Of a stretch of DNA of 44,712 bases, positions 30,366 through 37,610 are shown piece by piece. The stretch covers positions 1 to 44,712 of the forward strand of contig JAGQJT010000007.1 of the NCBI GenBank assembly GCA_020430505.1, read 5' to 3'. Position 1 is the stretch's first letter, and every line of letters starts with the position of its first letter. The translations under genes were made by a program, and so were the position numbers. This DNA is from Nanobdellota archaeon (GTDB lineage Archaea > Nanobdellota > Nanobdellia > Pacearchaeales > GW2011-AR1). Below the pieces are notes generated by a model. That model made no database searches. It saw only the letters and a program-made list of their open reading frames with translations, and was not told the DNA's origin.

Positions 30366-30869
30366 TCAAAATAAATCATGGAACCAGTTTGGCAACGTCC
30401 CTGTATCAGAACAATGATAAACTTTATGGAAGATCTGGTTTGAATATCTTTTGATCTCCATTTCATTATTTGTAATTAAAACTTTATTTTCATAAGAAAT
30501 TTCCAATTTTGGAGGTTTGAACATTGTGGGAGTTTGATTAAAGCAATTTTCAAATTCTTTAATTCCTTCTTCAATGTATTCTTGTGTTAAATTGTCTTTG
30601 AATTCTGGATAATAATGTTGGACTCCATGCATTCCAAGTGTTTTGTTCAAAGAAACAACATAATCACACCATTCTTGATTTTGGGAAATTGGGGTGTTAT
30701 TGTAATTTGGAATTACCCATAAAATATCTGCTTTTTCTAAGTATTCTTTTTCACAGTAAATTCCTGGAGTAACATCATCTATCTGTCTAACTGAGTTTGC
30801 ACGAATCACAATTAATAAAGAAACTAGAATGAAAAGTGTAATTAATGTGACTTTTAATGGTTTTTTCAT
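30366..30869 (-). CDS. Membrane-anchored polysaccharide-deacetylase-like protein (short)
   Basis: This 167-aa protein begins with a basic start and one hydrophobic helix (VTLITLFILVSLLIVIRA), so it is probably anchored facing outward. The rest resembles the C-terminal part of DUF2334/polysaccharide deacetylase proteins: ADILWVIPNYNNTPISQNQE, LNKTLGMHGVQHYYPEF and FNQTPTMFKPPKLE. The first catalytic Asp pair of full deacetylases is not evident, so activity is uncertain. Its ATG overlaps the HEPN stop as ATGA, tying it to the HEPN/MNT operon, which is unusual. Confidence 0.5.
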   Translation of the reverse strand: MKKPLKVTLITLFILVSLLIVIRANSVRQIDDVTPGIYCEKEYLEKADILWVIPNYNNTPISQNQEWCDYVVSLNKTLGMHGVQHYYPEFKDNLTQEYIEEGIKEFENCFNQTPTMFKPPKLEISYENKVLITNNEMEIKRYSNQIFHKVYHCSDTGTLPNWFHDLF

Positions 30870-31285
30870 AAATCTGATTTTTTTATTATTTTATTTATTT
30901 TTTCTTTTAATTGTTGATATGTTTTTTTGATTTCTCTCAAATCTTTATCTTCTATGGGTTTCCCGTAATATTTAGAAGAATTTCTTAAATATCTAAAATC
31001 TTCTATTTTTTGTATTTCTATAAAAGAAAAATTGTATTTTGACAGATAGATTATTGATGCTTGATGAGAATAGGATTTGTAGCCATCTTTTGCCAAAAGT
31101 GCATCACAGAAATTTCTTAGTGCATCATAGTAATTTTCAAAGATTAATTTTTTGAATTTCTTTGGAAGTTCAGTTGAATCTTTAATTCGGGATTGCATAT
31201 CTTTTATCAATGATTTTGCTAATTCAATGTCTTTTGAGATTTTTCTCACTTCTTTGGTTTTTATATAATATTCAAATGGTTTCAT
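30866..31285 (-). CDS. HEPN-domain protein (putative toxin)
   Basis: A 139-aa all-helical protein with HEPN features: an N-terminal helix (SKDIELAKSLIKDMQSRI), YYDALRNFCDALLAKDGYKS in the core, and the conserved Arg/Asn segment FRYLRNSSKYYGKPI near the end. The RX4-6H RNase motif is not present in classical form. It reads R-x5-YGK, as often in minimal HEPN proteins paired with MNT. It is encoded just downstream of the MNT gene with a 14-base overlap, the usual order of HEPN/MNT toxin-antitoxin pairs. Substrate unknown. Confidence 0.75.
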   Translation of the reverse strand: MKPFEYYIKTKEVRKISKDIELAKSLIKDMQSRIKDSTELPKKFKKLIFENYYDALRNFCDALLAKDGYKSYSHQASIIYLSKYNFSFIEIQKIEDFRYLRNSSKYYGKPIEDKDLREIKKTYQQLKEKINKIIKKSDL

Positions 31286-31793
31286 ATTCCAAATATCCTT
31301 GGATTGTTATTCCGTTTATTAAATTTGTATAGAACTCTTTTGAGATGCTTTTATAATTTGTTAGCAATAAATGAATCTTTCTTGATAATTTTTTTTCAAA
31401 TTTTTCTAAATCTTCTCTCTTATTACTGGAAGTTATCACAACTAAATCTATGTCACTTGTTTCAATGTCTTCCCCTCTTGAGTAACTCCCAATTATTGAG
31501 ATTGATTTTGGAGAATATTTTTCTTTTATGAATTCTCTTATCCCAGATTTGTTGATCTCAGAAAGATTGAATAGCTTTTTTTGGAAAATAAATTGTTCAT
31601 TTTCTACGTTAGCATAAACTTCTACCAGGTGTTTTCTTTTTTCTTTTATAATTAGATCTTCTTTTAGTAATTTATTTGTTATATTTATTACTGTATTTGG
31701 CATTAATTTTGTAATTCTCGCTAATTCTCTTATATGGAATTTCGTGGTGGGATTTTCAAAAATGATTTTTAGTATTTTTTCTTTATTGTTCAT
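31272..31793 (-). CDS. MNT nucleotidyltransferase with N-terminal winged helix (putative antitoxin)
   Basis: This 173-aa protein has an N-terminal helix-turn-helix (FHIRELARITKLMPNTVINI) and a minimal nucleotidyltransferase domain. The active site is IGSYSRGEDIETSDIDLVVI, matching GSxxxG...DxD. In known HEPN/MNT pairs the MNT protein neutralises the HEPN toxin by adding AMP groups. The fused DNA-binding domain suggests that it also represses its own operon. A 7-bp inverted repeat lies immediately upstream of the start. It is the first gene of a three-gene unit. Confidence 0.85.
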   Translation of the reverse strand: MNNKEKILKIIFENPTTKFHIRELARITKLMPNTVINITNKLLKEDLIIKEKRKHLVEVYANVENEQFIFQKKLFNLSEINKSGIREFIKEKYSPKSISIIGSYSRGEDIETSDIDLVVITSSNKREDLEKFEKKLSRKIHLLLTNYKSISKEFYTNLINGITIQGYLEYETI

Positions 31794-31799
31794 TTTATT

Positions 31800-31827
31800 A
31801 TATGTTTGTATTTATTTATGAACATAT
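31800..31827 (-). promoter_or_regulatory. Candidate operator of the HEPN/MNT operon
   Basis: ATATGTT (31800-31806) and AACATAT (31821-31827) form a perfect 7-bp inverted repeat with 14 bases between. It starts seven bases upstream of the MNT ATG and covers the likely TATA region. It is a plausible binding site for the MNT protein's own helix-turn-helix domain. Confidence 0.5.
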
Positions 31828-31900
31828 GTATAATTTTTTGTATATAAATGTTTTTATTTTTTAACAATTATTTTTTAAACTTCCCTATCTTGTTTGATTT

Positions 31901-32464
31901 ATGGTTTCAAGTAAAACAGTTGAAGAAATTGATGAAGCCCAAGAAAAAGAGGATCTGAAAAAATTAGAAGCGGTCTTTTTTGTGGCGGGTAGATTTTTGA
32001 ATATGTCTGATTTAGTAGCAATTTCTGATTTGAATCCTATAATAATTAGGGGATTAATAGATAGGCTTAAAGAAAAATACAATAAAGATGATTCTGCGAT
32101 TGAAATTGTTGAAAGAAGTAACATGTGGAAAATGGATGTTTCTTCAGAGTACTCCGGAATTGTGAATAAAATGGCTACAGGTTCCGCGGAATTTACAAAA
32201 GCAGAACAGGAAACTTTAGCTTTAATTGCATATAAGCAACCAATAAAGCAATCTGTAATAATTAAAATTAGAGGAAACAAAGCATATGATCATATAAAGA
32301 AATTTTCTGATTTGAATTTAATAAAAAAGAAAAAAGAAGGCCATACGAATATACTTTCTCTGAGTGATGAGTTTTATGATTATTTTAATGTTTCAGATAA
32401 GTCTGATTCTAAAGAAAATATTCTGAAAATTATTGAGAAAGAGGAAACTGATGAAGAACAATAA
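31901..32464 (+). CDS. scpB: Segregation and condensation protein ScpB
   Basis: This 187-aa protein has the tandem winged helices of ScpB: LEAVFFVAGRFLNMSDLVAI near the start, then SAEFTKAEQETLALIAYKQP and IKIRGNKAYDHIKKFSDLNL. ScpB is the kite subunit that works with the kleisin ScpA and an SMC ATPase in chromosome organisation. Neither ScpA nor SMC is in this window. TTTTTAAAC about 25 bases upstream is a likely TATA box. The acidic tail KEETDEEQ is typical. It is divergent from the MNT gene. Confidence 0.9.
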   Translation: MVSSKTVEEIDEAQEKEDLKKLEAVFFVAGRFLNMSDLVAISDLNPIIIRGLIDRLKEKYNKDDSAIEIVERSNMWKMDVSSEYSGIVNKMATGSAEFTKAEQETLALIAYKQPIKQSVIIKIRGNKAYDHIKKFSDLNLIKKKKEGHTNILSLSDEFYDYFNVSDKSDSKENILKIIEKEETDEEQ

Positions 32465-32495
32465 TCTTTAAAAAGGATCTTTTTATTTATTCTAC

Positions 32496-32795
32496 ATGGA
32501 AATTAGATATGGTTATGATTGCGGTAAAAATATTGCTTATCAAAAAGTTGATGGATTATTAACTAAATTAGAAACAGAACATTCTGATAAAATTTCAGAT
32601 GCTTCTAGAAAATGGAACCCTTCTAAAGATTACATGGAATTTAGTTTTAAGGTCAAGGGATTTAATATTAGTGGGGATGTGTCTTTATATGAGAACAATC
32701 TTGTTCTCAATGGAAAAATTCCTTTTGTTGCAAGAGCTTTTTCTGGAACAATAAAAGAAACTATTAACAATACTCTTGATAAATTATTTGATTAA
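32496..32795 (+). CDS. PHA-granule-region-like conserved protein
   Basis: A 99-aa protein whose C-terminal half, VSLYENNLVLNGKIPFVARA then FSGTIKETINNTLDKLF, fits the pattern of the polyhydroxyalkanoate-system protein family (PHA_gran_rgn). Members also occur in organisms without polymer granules, and no PHA synthase gene is seen here. The function is unknown; a lipid- or membrane-associated role is only a guess. The gene lies 31 bases after scpB and probably belongs to its transcript or has its own short AT-rich promoter. Confidence 0.55.
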   Translation: MEIRYGYDCGKNIAYQKVDGLLTKLETEHSDKISDASRKWNPSKDYMEFSFKVKGFNISGDVSLYENNLVLNGKIPFVARAFSGTIKETINNTLDKLFD

Positions 32796-32839
32796 TTCAC
32801 CACAAAAATCTTTAAAAAACTCTTATTAATTATCTAATT

Positions 32840-34072
32840 ATGGACTTTATAACTTGGGTATTCTTAATCTATTCTTTTATAGCATTTTACTTCCTATTCT
32901 TATTTATATTAACTTATTTCCAAAATAAAAGTAAAATCTTTTGGACTCCTCCAATAACAAAAAAATATGAAATTAGTATTGTTTTGACTTGTTATAATGA
33001 AGGAAAATCTATTGGAAAAGCAATTGAAAATATTGTAAAAAATGGTTATTCTGGATTAAAAAAAGTAATTGTTGTAGACGATTGTTCTAAAGATAATTCC
33101 TATGAAATTATTCAAAAATATGCTAAAAAATATCCAGATCTAATTTTAGCAGTTCAAACTCCAAAAAATACTGGTTGTGCTGCAGGAGCAAAAAACTATG
33201 GCGCAAAATTTGCAAACACTTTTTTAATAGGTTTTACAGATGGAGATTCCTTTCCTGAAAAAGGAGCTATAGAAAAGACAATTGGGTTTTTTGATGATGA
33301 AAAGGTCGGAGCAGTCACAAGTAATGTTCTAGTAAAAAATAGAGAAAATTTTATTTTGAAATTACAATCTATAGAGTATAAAGTTATTAAATTCTCCAGA
33401 AAATTACTGGAATTTTTAGATTCAATTTATGTTACTCCTGGGCCTTTGGCAGTTTATAGAAAGTCTGCTTTTGATGAAATTGGAGGTTTTGATGAAAAAA
33501 ATCTTACCGAAGATATTGAGATAACTTGGCATTTGCAATCTGCAGGTTATAAAATTAAAATGTCTGTTCCTTCCAAGGTTTATAGTATTGCTCCTAAAAC
33601 AATTAAAGCCTGGATTCACCAAAGAAACAGATGGAATATTGGGGGTTTACAAACTATTTGGAAGTACAAGGCAGCCTTCACAAGAAAAGGGATGCTTGGG
33701 GCTTTTATTTTACCGTTTTTCATATTATCTTGGGTTTTGGGATTGTTTGGTTTAGGGTTTTTAGTTTACAGGTTATCTAGAACTTTAATTGTTAAATTGC
33801 TTGCAACAAGCTATTCTGTTCAAGCCCACACAGCAATTTTACGGGCAAGTGATATAAATCTTACTTTTAGTACTCTTTTGGTTTTTGGACTTTCAGTATT
33901 TTGTTTAAGTCTTTGGTTCACATTAGTGGCATTATTGAATGTGAAAGAGTCAAAATACAAGCGAGAGAATTTTTTCACTGTTGGATTTTACATGATTTTT
34001 TACCTTTTATTCTATCCGATAATTTTAATAATCTCAAGTTATAGATTAATTAAAGGAGATTTAAGATGGTAA
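32840..34072 (+). CDS. Membrane glycosyltransferase, family 2
   Basis: This 410-aa protein has an N-terminal membrane helix and then a GT-A domain: ISIVLTCYNEGKSIGKAI, VIVVDDCSKDNSYEII, the metal-binding-type FTDGDSFPEKGAI, LTEDIEITWHLQSAGYK and HQRNRWNIGG (QxxRW). These are the marks of processive or polymer-type GT2 enzymes such as cellulose or hyaluronan synthase relatives. Several C-terminal membrane helices follow. It likely makes or adds surface glycans, matching the many N-glycosylation sequons of the surface protein at 39118. It overlaps the next gene by seven bases. Confidence 0.9.
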   Translation: MDFITWVFLIYSFIAFYFLFLFILTYFQNKSKIFWTPPITKKYEISIVLTCYNEGKSIGKAIENIVKNGYSGLKKVIVVDDCSKDNSYEIIQKYAKKYPDLILAVQTPKNTGCAAGAKNYGAKFANTFLIGFTDGDSFPEKGAIEKTIGFFDDEKVGAVTSNVLVKNRENFILKLQSIEYKVIKFSRKLLEFLDSIYVTPGPLAVYRKSAFDEIGGFDEKNLTEDIEITWHLQSAGYKIKMSVPSKVYSIAPKTIKAWIHQRNRWNIGGLQTIWKYKAAFTRKGMLGAFILPFFILSWVLGLFGLGFLVYRLSRTLIVKLLATSYSVQAHTAILRASDINLTFSTLLVFGLSVFCLSLWFTLVALLNVKESKYKRENFFTVGFYMIFYLLFYPIILIISSYRLIKGDLRW

Positions 34073-34719
34073 ATAAGAAACACGTTTTTTTTCAAGCACT
34101 TCTATTGACAATCGTAGTCTTTATTGTAGGATTTTATATCGGAACTTTAGTTGAAGATAGAAATTTGAATAAAGCTGAATCTTTCTTTGCTCAATCTGAA
34201 ATATCTTTAATGGATATTGTTGCTTTAAATGATTTTGTTGATTCTGGAACATTGACTTGTGAAGAATTAAAAAAAGCAAATTTTGATTTTGCAAATAAAA
34301 TCTATGAAGAAGCTCAATTATTGGATAAATATGAAGAATCAGGAAAATTTAAAGATAATTTAGTTTTTGTTCATCAAAAATATGATCTTTTGAGATCTTT
34401 CCTTTGGATGAATGCTATAAAAGTCAAGGAAAAATGTGGAAATGATTTTTCAACAGTGGTTTACATTTATAATTATGAATTGGAAGATCTGACTATAAGA
34501 GCACAGCAAAATGTATGGTCTAGGATTCTTTTAGATTTGAAAAATTCTCATGATGAAGATGTTCTTCTTATCCCTATCGCAACAAGTGATGATTTTGTTT
34601 CTTTAGGTGCCCTTACAAGTAATTTGAATATTTCCCAATATCCTGTAGTGATAGTTAATGAAAAAAATGTTTTTTATGAATTAACTTCTGTTGAGGATCT
34701 TGAAAGCCATTTGAATTGA
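34066..34719 (+). CDS. Membrane-anchored protein with thioredoxin-like C-terminus
   Basis: This 217-aa protein starts with a basic segment and one hydrophobic helix (ALLLTIVVFIVGFYIGTLVE), so the rest is probably outside the cell. A helical middle part with two Cys (TCEELKK and KEKCGND) precedes a C-terminal region (VLLIPIATSDDFVSLGALTS, then ISQYPVVIVNEKNVFYELTS). That region resembles a thioredoxin fold with the conserved cis-Pro but no CxxC. It overlaps the glycosyltransferase gene by seven bases, so the two may act together at the membrane. Specific function unknown. Confidence 0.65.
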   Translation: MVNKKHVFFQALLLTIVVFIVGFYIGTLVEDRNLNKAESFFAQSEISLMDIVALNDFVDSGTLTCEELKKANFDFANKIYEEAQLLDKYEESGKFKDNLVFVHQKYDLLRSFLWMNAIKVKEKCGNDFSTVVYIYNYELEDLTIRAQQNVWSRILLDLKNSHDEDVLLIPIATSDDFVSLGALTSNLNISQYPVVIVNEKNVFYELTSVEDLESHLN

Positions 34720-34773
34720 TTCCTTACATTTCACTACAACAATCTTAAAAAAGCCATATTTTCTAAATTATTA

Positions 34774-35586
34774 ATGAATGAATGTTATGTTTGTGGGATA
34801 GGAGAAGATAAATCTGTTCTTTATGAAGGAGTTTCAAAAGAAGGGTTTGTTTATGTTTGTAGAAAATGCTACGTTAAAAATGAGATTCCTTTGGTGGAGA
34901 AAAAGAATGTTACGCCTGAATTAGAAAATAAAAGGTCTGTTAGGGAAAGATTGAGTTCAATGGCAGGATTGAAAAAAGATTATATGAAAAAGGAAGAAAA
35001 AATAAAACCTGAAGATGATAGTTTAAAGAAGATTGTAGAGAGAAACTTCAAAGAAAATCTTTCCAAGAATAAAATTTATGACGATTTGATTGAGAATTTT
35101 CATTGGTTGATTATGAGAAAAAGAAGGTCTATGAAATTGACCCAAGAACAATTTGCTAATTTGCTTTTTGAACCGGTCATAGTTGTAGAGCATGCTGAGA
35201 GAGGTCAATTACCTAAGGATTATTATGGCTTAATGAAAAAAATTGAAGGAGTCTTGAAAATTTCATTATTTAAAAAAATGAGTGGAGGTTTTGAGCCTTC
35301 AAGAATAATTGGTGAGACTAAAGTTGCTAGTGGAGTAATGATCTCCGATTTGAAAAGGTATCAAGAGCAAAATTCTTTGAAAAGTAAAGATCTCTCTGAA
35401 GATGATAGGGAGATTGAAGTAGAGAGATTAGATTTAACAAAAGTGGAGGAGACTTTTGGAACTCCAATTGAGTCTCCAAAAAAGGAAAGAAGATGGAGTT
35501 TGTTTGGCAAGAAAAAGAAGGCTTCAGAAGAAGATATCTCTCAAGAAGATATTGATAAGATTATTTTTGGAAGAGATAATGAATAG
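34774..35586 (+). CDS. MBF1-like protein: zinc ribbon plus Xre helix-turn-helix
   Basis: This 270-aa protein opens with a zinc ribbon (Cys 4/7 in ECYVCG and 29/32 in VCRKCY). It has a central Xre-type helix-turn-helix (MRKRRSMKLTQEQFANLLFE, then VVEHAERGQLPKDYYGLMKK). This is the layout of archaeal multiprotein bridging factor MBF1, which links regulators to TBP or the ribosome. It is longer than usual (about 160 aa) because of an acidic/basic C-terminal extension with RRWSLFGKKKKASEED. Role by homology only. Confidence 0.75.
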   Translation: MNECYVCGIGEDKSVLYEGVSKEGFVYVCRKCYVKNEIPLVEKKNVTPELENKRSVRERLSSMAGLKKDYMKKEEKIKPEDDSLKKIVERNFKENLSKNKIYDDLIENFHWLIMRKRRSMKLTQEQFANLLFEPVIVVEHAERGQLPKDYYGLMKKIEGVLKISLFKKMSGGFEPSRIIGETKVASGVMISDLKRYQEQNSLKSKDLSEDDREIEVERLDLTKVEETFGTPIESPKKERRWSLFGKKKKASEEDISQEDIDKIIFGRDNE

Positions 35587-35617
35587 ATTTTTAAACTTCT
35601 GTCATATTAATTTTTTT

Positions 35618-35827
35618 ATGAAAGAGAAAAGTTATTCTTTTAATGACCTTAAAGTCCCTTTTTATGGTTTTTACAAGATGATTAAGGATGAGAAAGAGAT
35701 GAATTCTCGCTTGTTAGATCCCAAAAATGAGGTAATCTACTCTGGTTTTGCAATTTATCAAGGAATGGTTACTGTTGCTCCCATTTTATTTGGTTTAGCT
35801 AAAGGATTGGAAACTTTAATCTCTTAA
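35618..35827 (+). CDS. 69-aa protein of unknown function
   Basis: It starts at MKEKSYSFNDLKVPFYGFYK. TTTTTAAAC about 27 bases upstream supports ATG 35618; the frame extends back into the MBF1-like gene but that part is a shadow. The C-terminal half is hydrophobic (GFAIYQGMVTVAPILFGLAK), perhaps one membrane-associated helix. No family is recognised. It lies between the MBF1-like gene and rpo11. Confidence 0.5.
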   Translation: MKEKSYSFNDLKVPFYGFYKMIKDEKEMNSRLLDPKNEVIYSGFAIYQGMVTVAPILFGLAKGLETLIS

Positions 35828-35875
35828 AAATTTAGCAATCACAACTTTTATAAACTAATTTTATGAATTGATAAT

Positions 35876-36139
35876 ATGGAAATTAATGTTTTGTCTGATT
35901 CAAAGGAAGAAATTGAAGTGGAGATAGGAAGTTTAACTATTGCAGAGCTTTTGAGAGTTTATTTGAATCAAGATTCTGCGGTTGTTTTTGCTGCCTGGAA
36001 GAGAGAACACTATACTAAAAGTCCAATTCTTAAAGTTAAGACAAAAGGTAAAACTGCTAAAAAGGCTTTGAGTGATGCAGTTAGCCAAATTACAAAAGAT
36101 CTTGATAAGGTTGAATCAAATTTCAAGAAAATTGAATAG
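35876..36139 (+). CDS. rpoL: RNA polymerase subunit Rpo11 (RpoL)
   Basis: An 87-aa protein with the Rpo11/RPB11 pattern: IEVEIGSLTIAELLRVYL, then VVFAAWKREHYTKSPILKVK with the conserved aromatic-basic segment, TKGKTAKKALSDAVSQIT, and a terminal helix. It pairs with Rpo3 in the assembly platform of archaeal RNA polymerase. The ...EFAAYRRDHP...-type core of most archaea is modified here to VFAAWKREHYTKS. TTTTATAAAC about 27 bases upstream is a clear TATA-like box. Confidence 0.88.
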   Translation: MEINVLSDSKEEIEVEIGSLTIAELLRVYLNQDSAVVFAAWKREHYTKSPILKVKTKGKTAKKALSDAVSQITKDLDKVESNFKKIE

Positions 36140-36173
36140 TAATTCTTAAGAACCCTTCCCGATTGATTTTTTT

Positions 36174-36407
36174 ATGACAGAAGATGGAAGATCCTATCTA
36201 AAAAGGGCTTTAGAGAAAGTCGTGAAAGGGGACATCATAAAATATGATTCTCTTGAGAGCCCTCTCTATCTTTTAGTGAATAGAGTTGAAAATGGAAGTC
36301 TTAAAGGTCTTATTATGTCTCCAGAAGGAGATTTTGATAAAATTTCTATAGACAAACTTTTAGAATCTGAGCATTTGGAGATAATCAAACCTAAGAAATC
36401 ACAATAA
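36174..36407 (+). CDS. 77-aa protein of unknown function
   Basis: A small soluble protein starting MTEDGRSYLKRALEKVVKGD. It has a helix and then a strand-rich core (LESPLYLLVNRVENGSLKGL) and a Lys-rich end (IIKPKKSQ). There are no cysteines or membrane segments. It sits between rpo11 and the Nudix gene, all on the same strand with gaps of about 31-34 bases, long enough for separate leaderless promoters. The family is not recognised. Confidence 0.55.
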   Translation: MTEDGRSYLKRALEKVVKGDIIKYDSLESPLYLLVNRVENGSLKGLIMSPEGDFDKISIDKLLESEHLEIIKPKKSQ

Positions 36408-36438
36408 TTCTTATTAAGGCATATTTTATTTATTTTTT

Positions 36439-36834
36439 ATGGAAGAAAAAGATGCAATTCATGGAATAAACATTGTTAATGGAAGAGTTTTAATGGTAAC
36501 CACTTGGGGCTATGACATTTTTCCCGGGGGCAAAATAGAAGATGGAGAATCTCCTGAAGAAACTTTAATTAGAGAGATCTCAATGGAAGAGCTACCTGGA
36601 ACTGAAATAGTTGTTGGGGATTACTATAAATCCTTTTCTGGAATAATGCCTATTGGAGGATGGAGATTAAATTCAAACACCTATTTTTTTGATGTAGTTG
36701 GAAAAGTGGGAAAACCTTCTGCGGAAATCACAGAAAAGAAATATGTAAATAGCAGGTCTATAGAAAAATTAAAATTGACAGAGGTTTCAAAGAAAACTTT
36801 AATTTCTTTAATAAACGACGGATTAATTGATTAA
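36439..36834 (+). CDS. Nudix hydrolase family protein
   Basis: This 131-aa protein has a Nudix box starting GGKIEDGESPEETLIREI, with Gly, Glu and the catalytic Arg-Glu pair in register. The second half reads REISMEELPG, one residue longer between RE and EE than the canonical REUxEExGU. This may shift the metal-binding glutamates. Nudix enzymes cleave nucleoside diphosphates linked to another group; the substrate is unknown. The N-terminus lacks other recognisable features. radB follows two bases after the stop. Confidence 0.8.
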   Translation: MEEKDAIHGINIVNGRVLMVTTWGYDIFPGGKIEDGESPEETLIREISMEELPGTEIVVGDYYKSFSGIMPIGGWRLNSNTYFFDVVGKVGKPSAEITEKKYVNSRSIEKLKLTEVSKKTLISLINDGLID

Positions 36835-36836
36835 AA

Positions 36837-37562
36837 ATGGTAAAAATATCAACTGGAAGTTATGATTTGAACAAATGGCTCTATGGGGGTTACGAAGATG
36901 ATGTTATAACAATGGTTGCTGGACCTCCAGGTTCAGGTAAAACTAATTTTGCAATTCTTGCTGCTTGCAGCCAAGCAAAAAAGGGAAACAATGTTCTATT
37001 TATTGATACTGAAGGGGGTTTTAGTGTTGAAAGGGTTAAACAAATAGTTGGAGAGAAATATGAAGATTATTTAGAAAATATTATTTTATCCCAGCCAATA
37101 AATTTTGATGAACAAAAAAGATTGTTTTTGAAAATTTTGGATCAAATTCAAAAAGACCAAATAAAATTAATTGTTGTTGATAGTATGGCTATGCTTTATC
37201 GTTTGGAATTGGGAGATGCGCTTAAATCTAAGGAAGATTTTAAGGTTCAAAATGTAAATAGAGAAGTTGCAAAACAAATGAGGGTTTTGGCTGAAATTTC
37301 TAGAAAGAAAAATATTCCTATAATAATCACAAATCAAGTCTATATGACATTTCAATCTGAAGAAGATTGGAAAAAAGGTCTTGAAAGAGAGACAAATATT
37401 GTTGGCGGAGATTTATTCAAATATTGGTCAAAGTGTATAATTGAATTAAAAAATCAAGGAGGTAAGCGAAAAGCGGTTTTGATCAAACACAGGAGCTTGC
37501 CAGAAAAAGAATTGGTTTTTGAAATAAAGAATTTAGGAATTTTCAAAAAAAGATTGTTTTAG
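36837..37562 (+). CDS. radB: Recombinase paralogue RadB
   Basis: A 241-aa RecA-family protein without the N-terminal helix-hairpin-helix domain of RadA, which identifies RadB. It has Walker A MVAGPPGSGKTNFAIL, the LFIDTEGGFSVER segment and Walker B IKLIVVDSMAMLYRLE. IIITNQVYMTFQSEEDWKKG and LIKHRSLPEKELVFEIKNLG complete the fold. RadB assists RadA-mediated strand exchange in archaea. It directly follows the Nudix gene and precedes the NreA-like repair gene, giving a small DNA-repair block. Confidence 0.94.
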   Translation: MVKISTGSYDLNKWLYGGYEDDVITMVAGPPGSGKTNFAILAACSQAKKGNNVLFIDTEGGFSVERVKQIVGEKYEDYLENIILSQPINFDEQKRLFLKILDQIQKDQIKLIVVDSMAMLYRLELGDALKSKEDFKVQNVNREVAKQMRVLAEISRKKNIPIIITNQVYMTFQSEEDWKKGLERETNIVGGDLFKYWSKCIIELKNQGGKRKAVLIKHRSLPEKELVFEIKNLGIFKKRLF

Positions 37563-37610
37563 GTAGAAGTAATAACTAACAAATATAAAGCAGATGTATT
37601 TTTGTTTTTC

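Noticed and set aside
30366-30869. Pseudogene of a full-length polysaccharide deacetylase
   Set aside because: The frame is intact with its own membrane anchor and an ATGA overlap with HEPN, so it looks like a functional short protein, although activity is doubtful.
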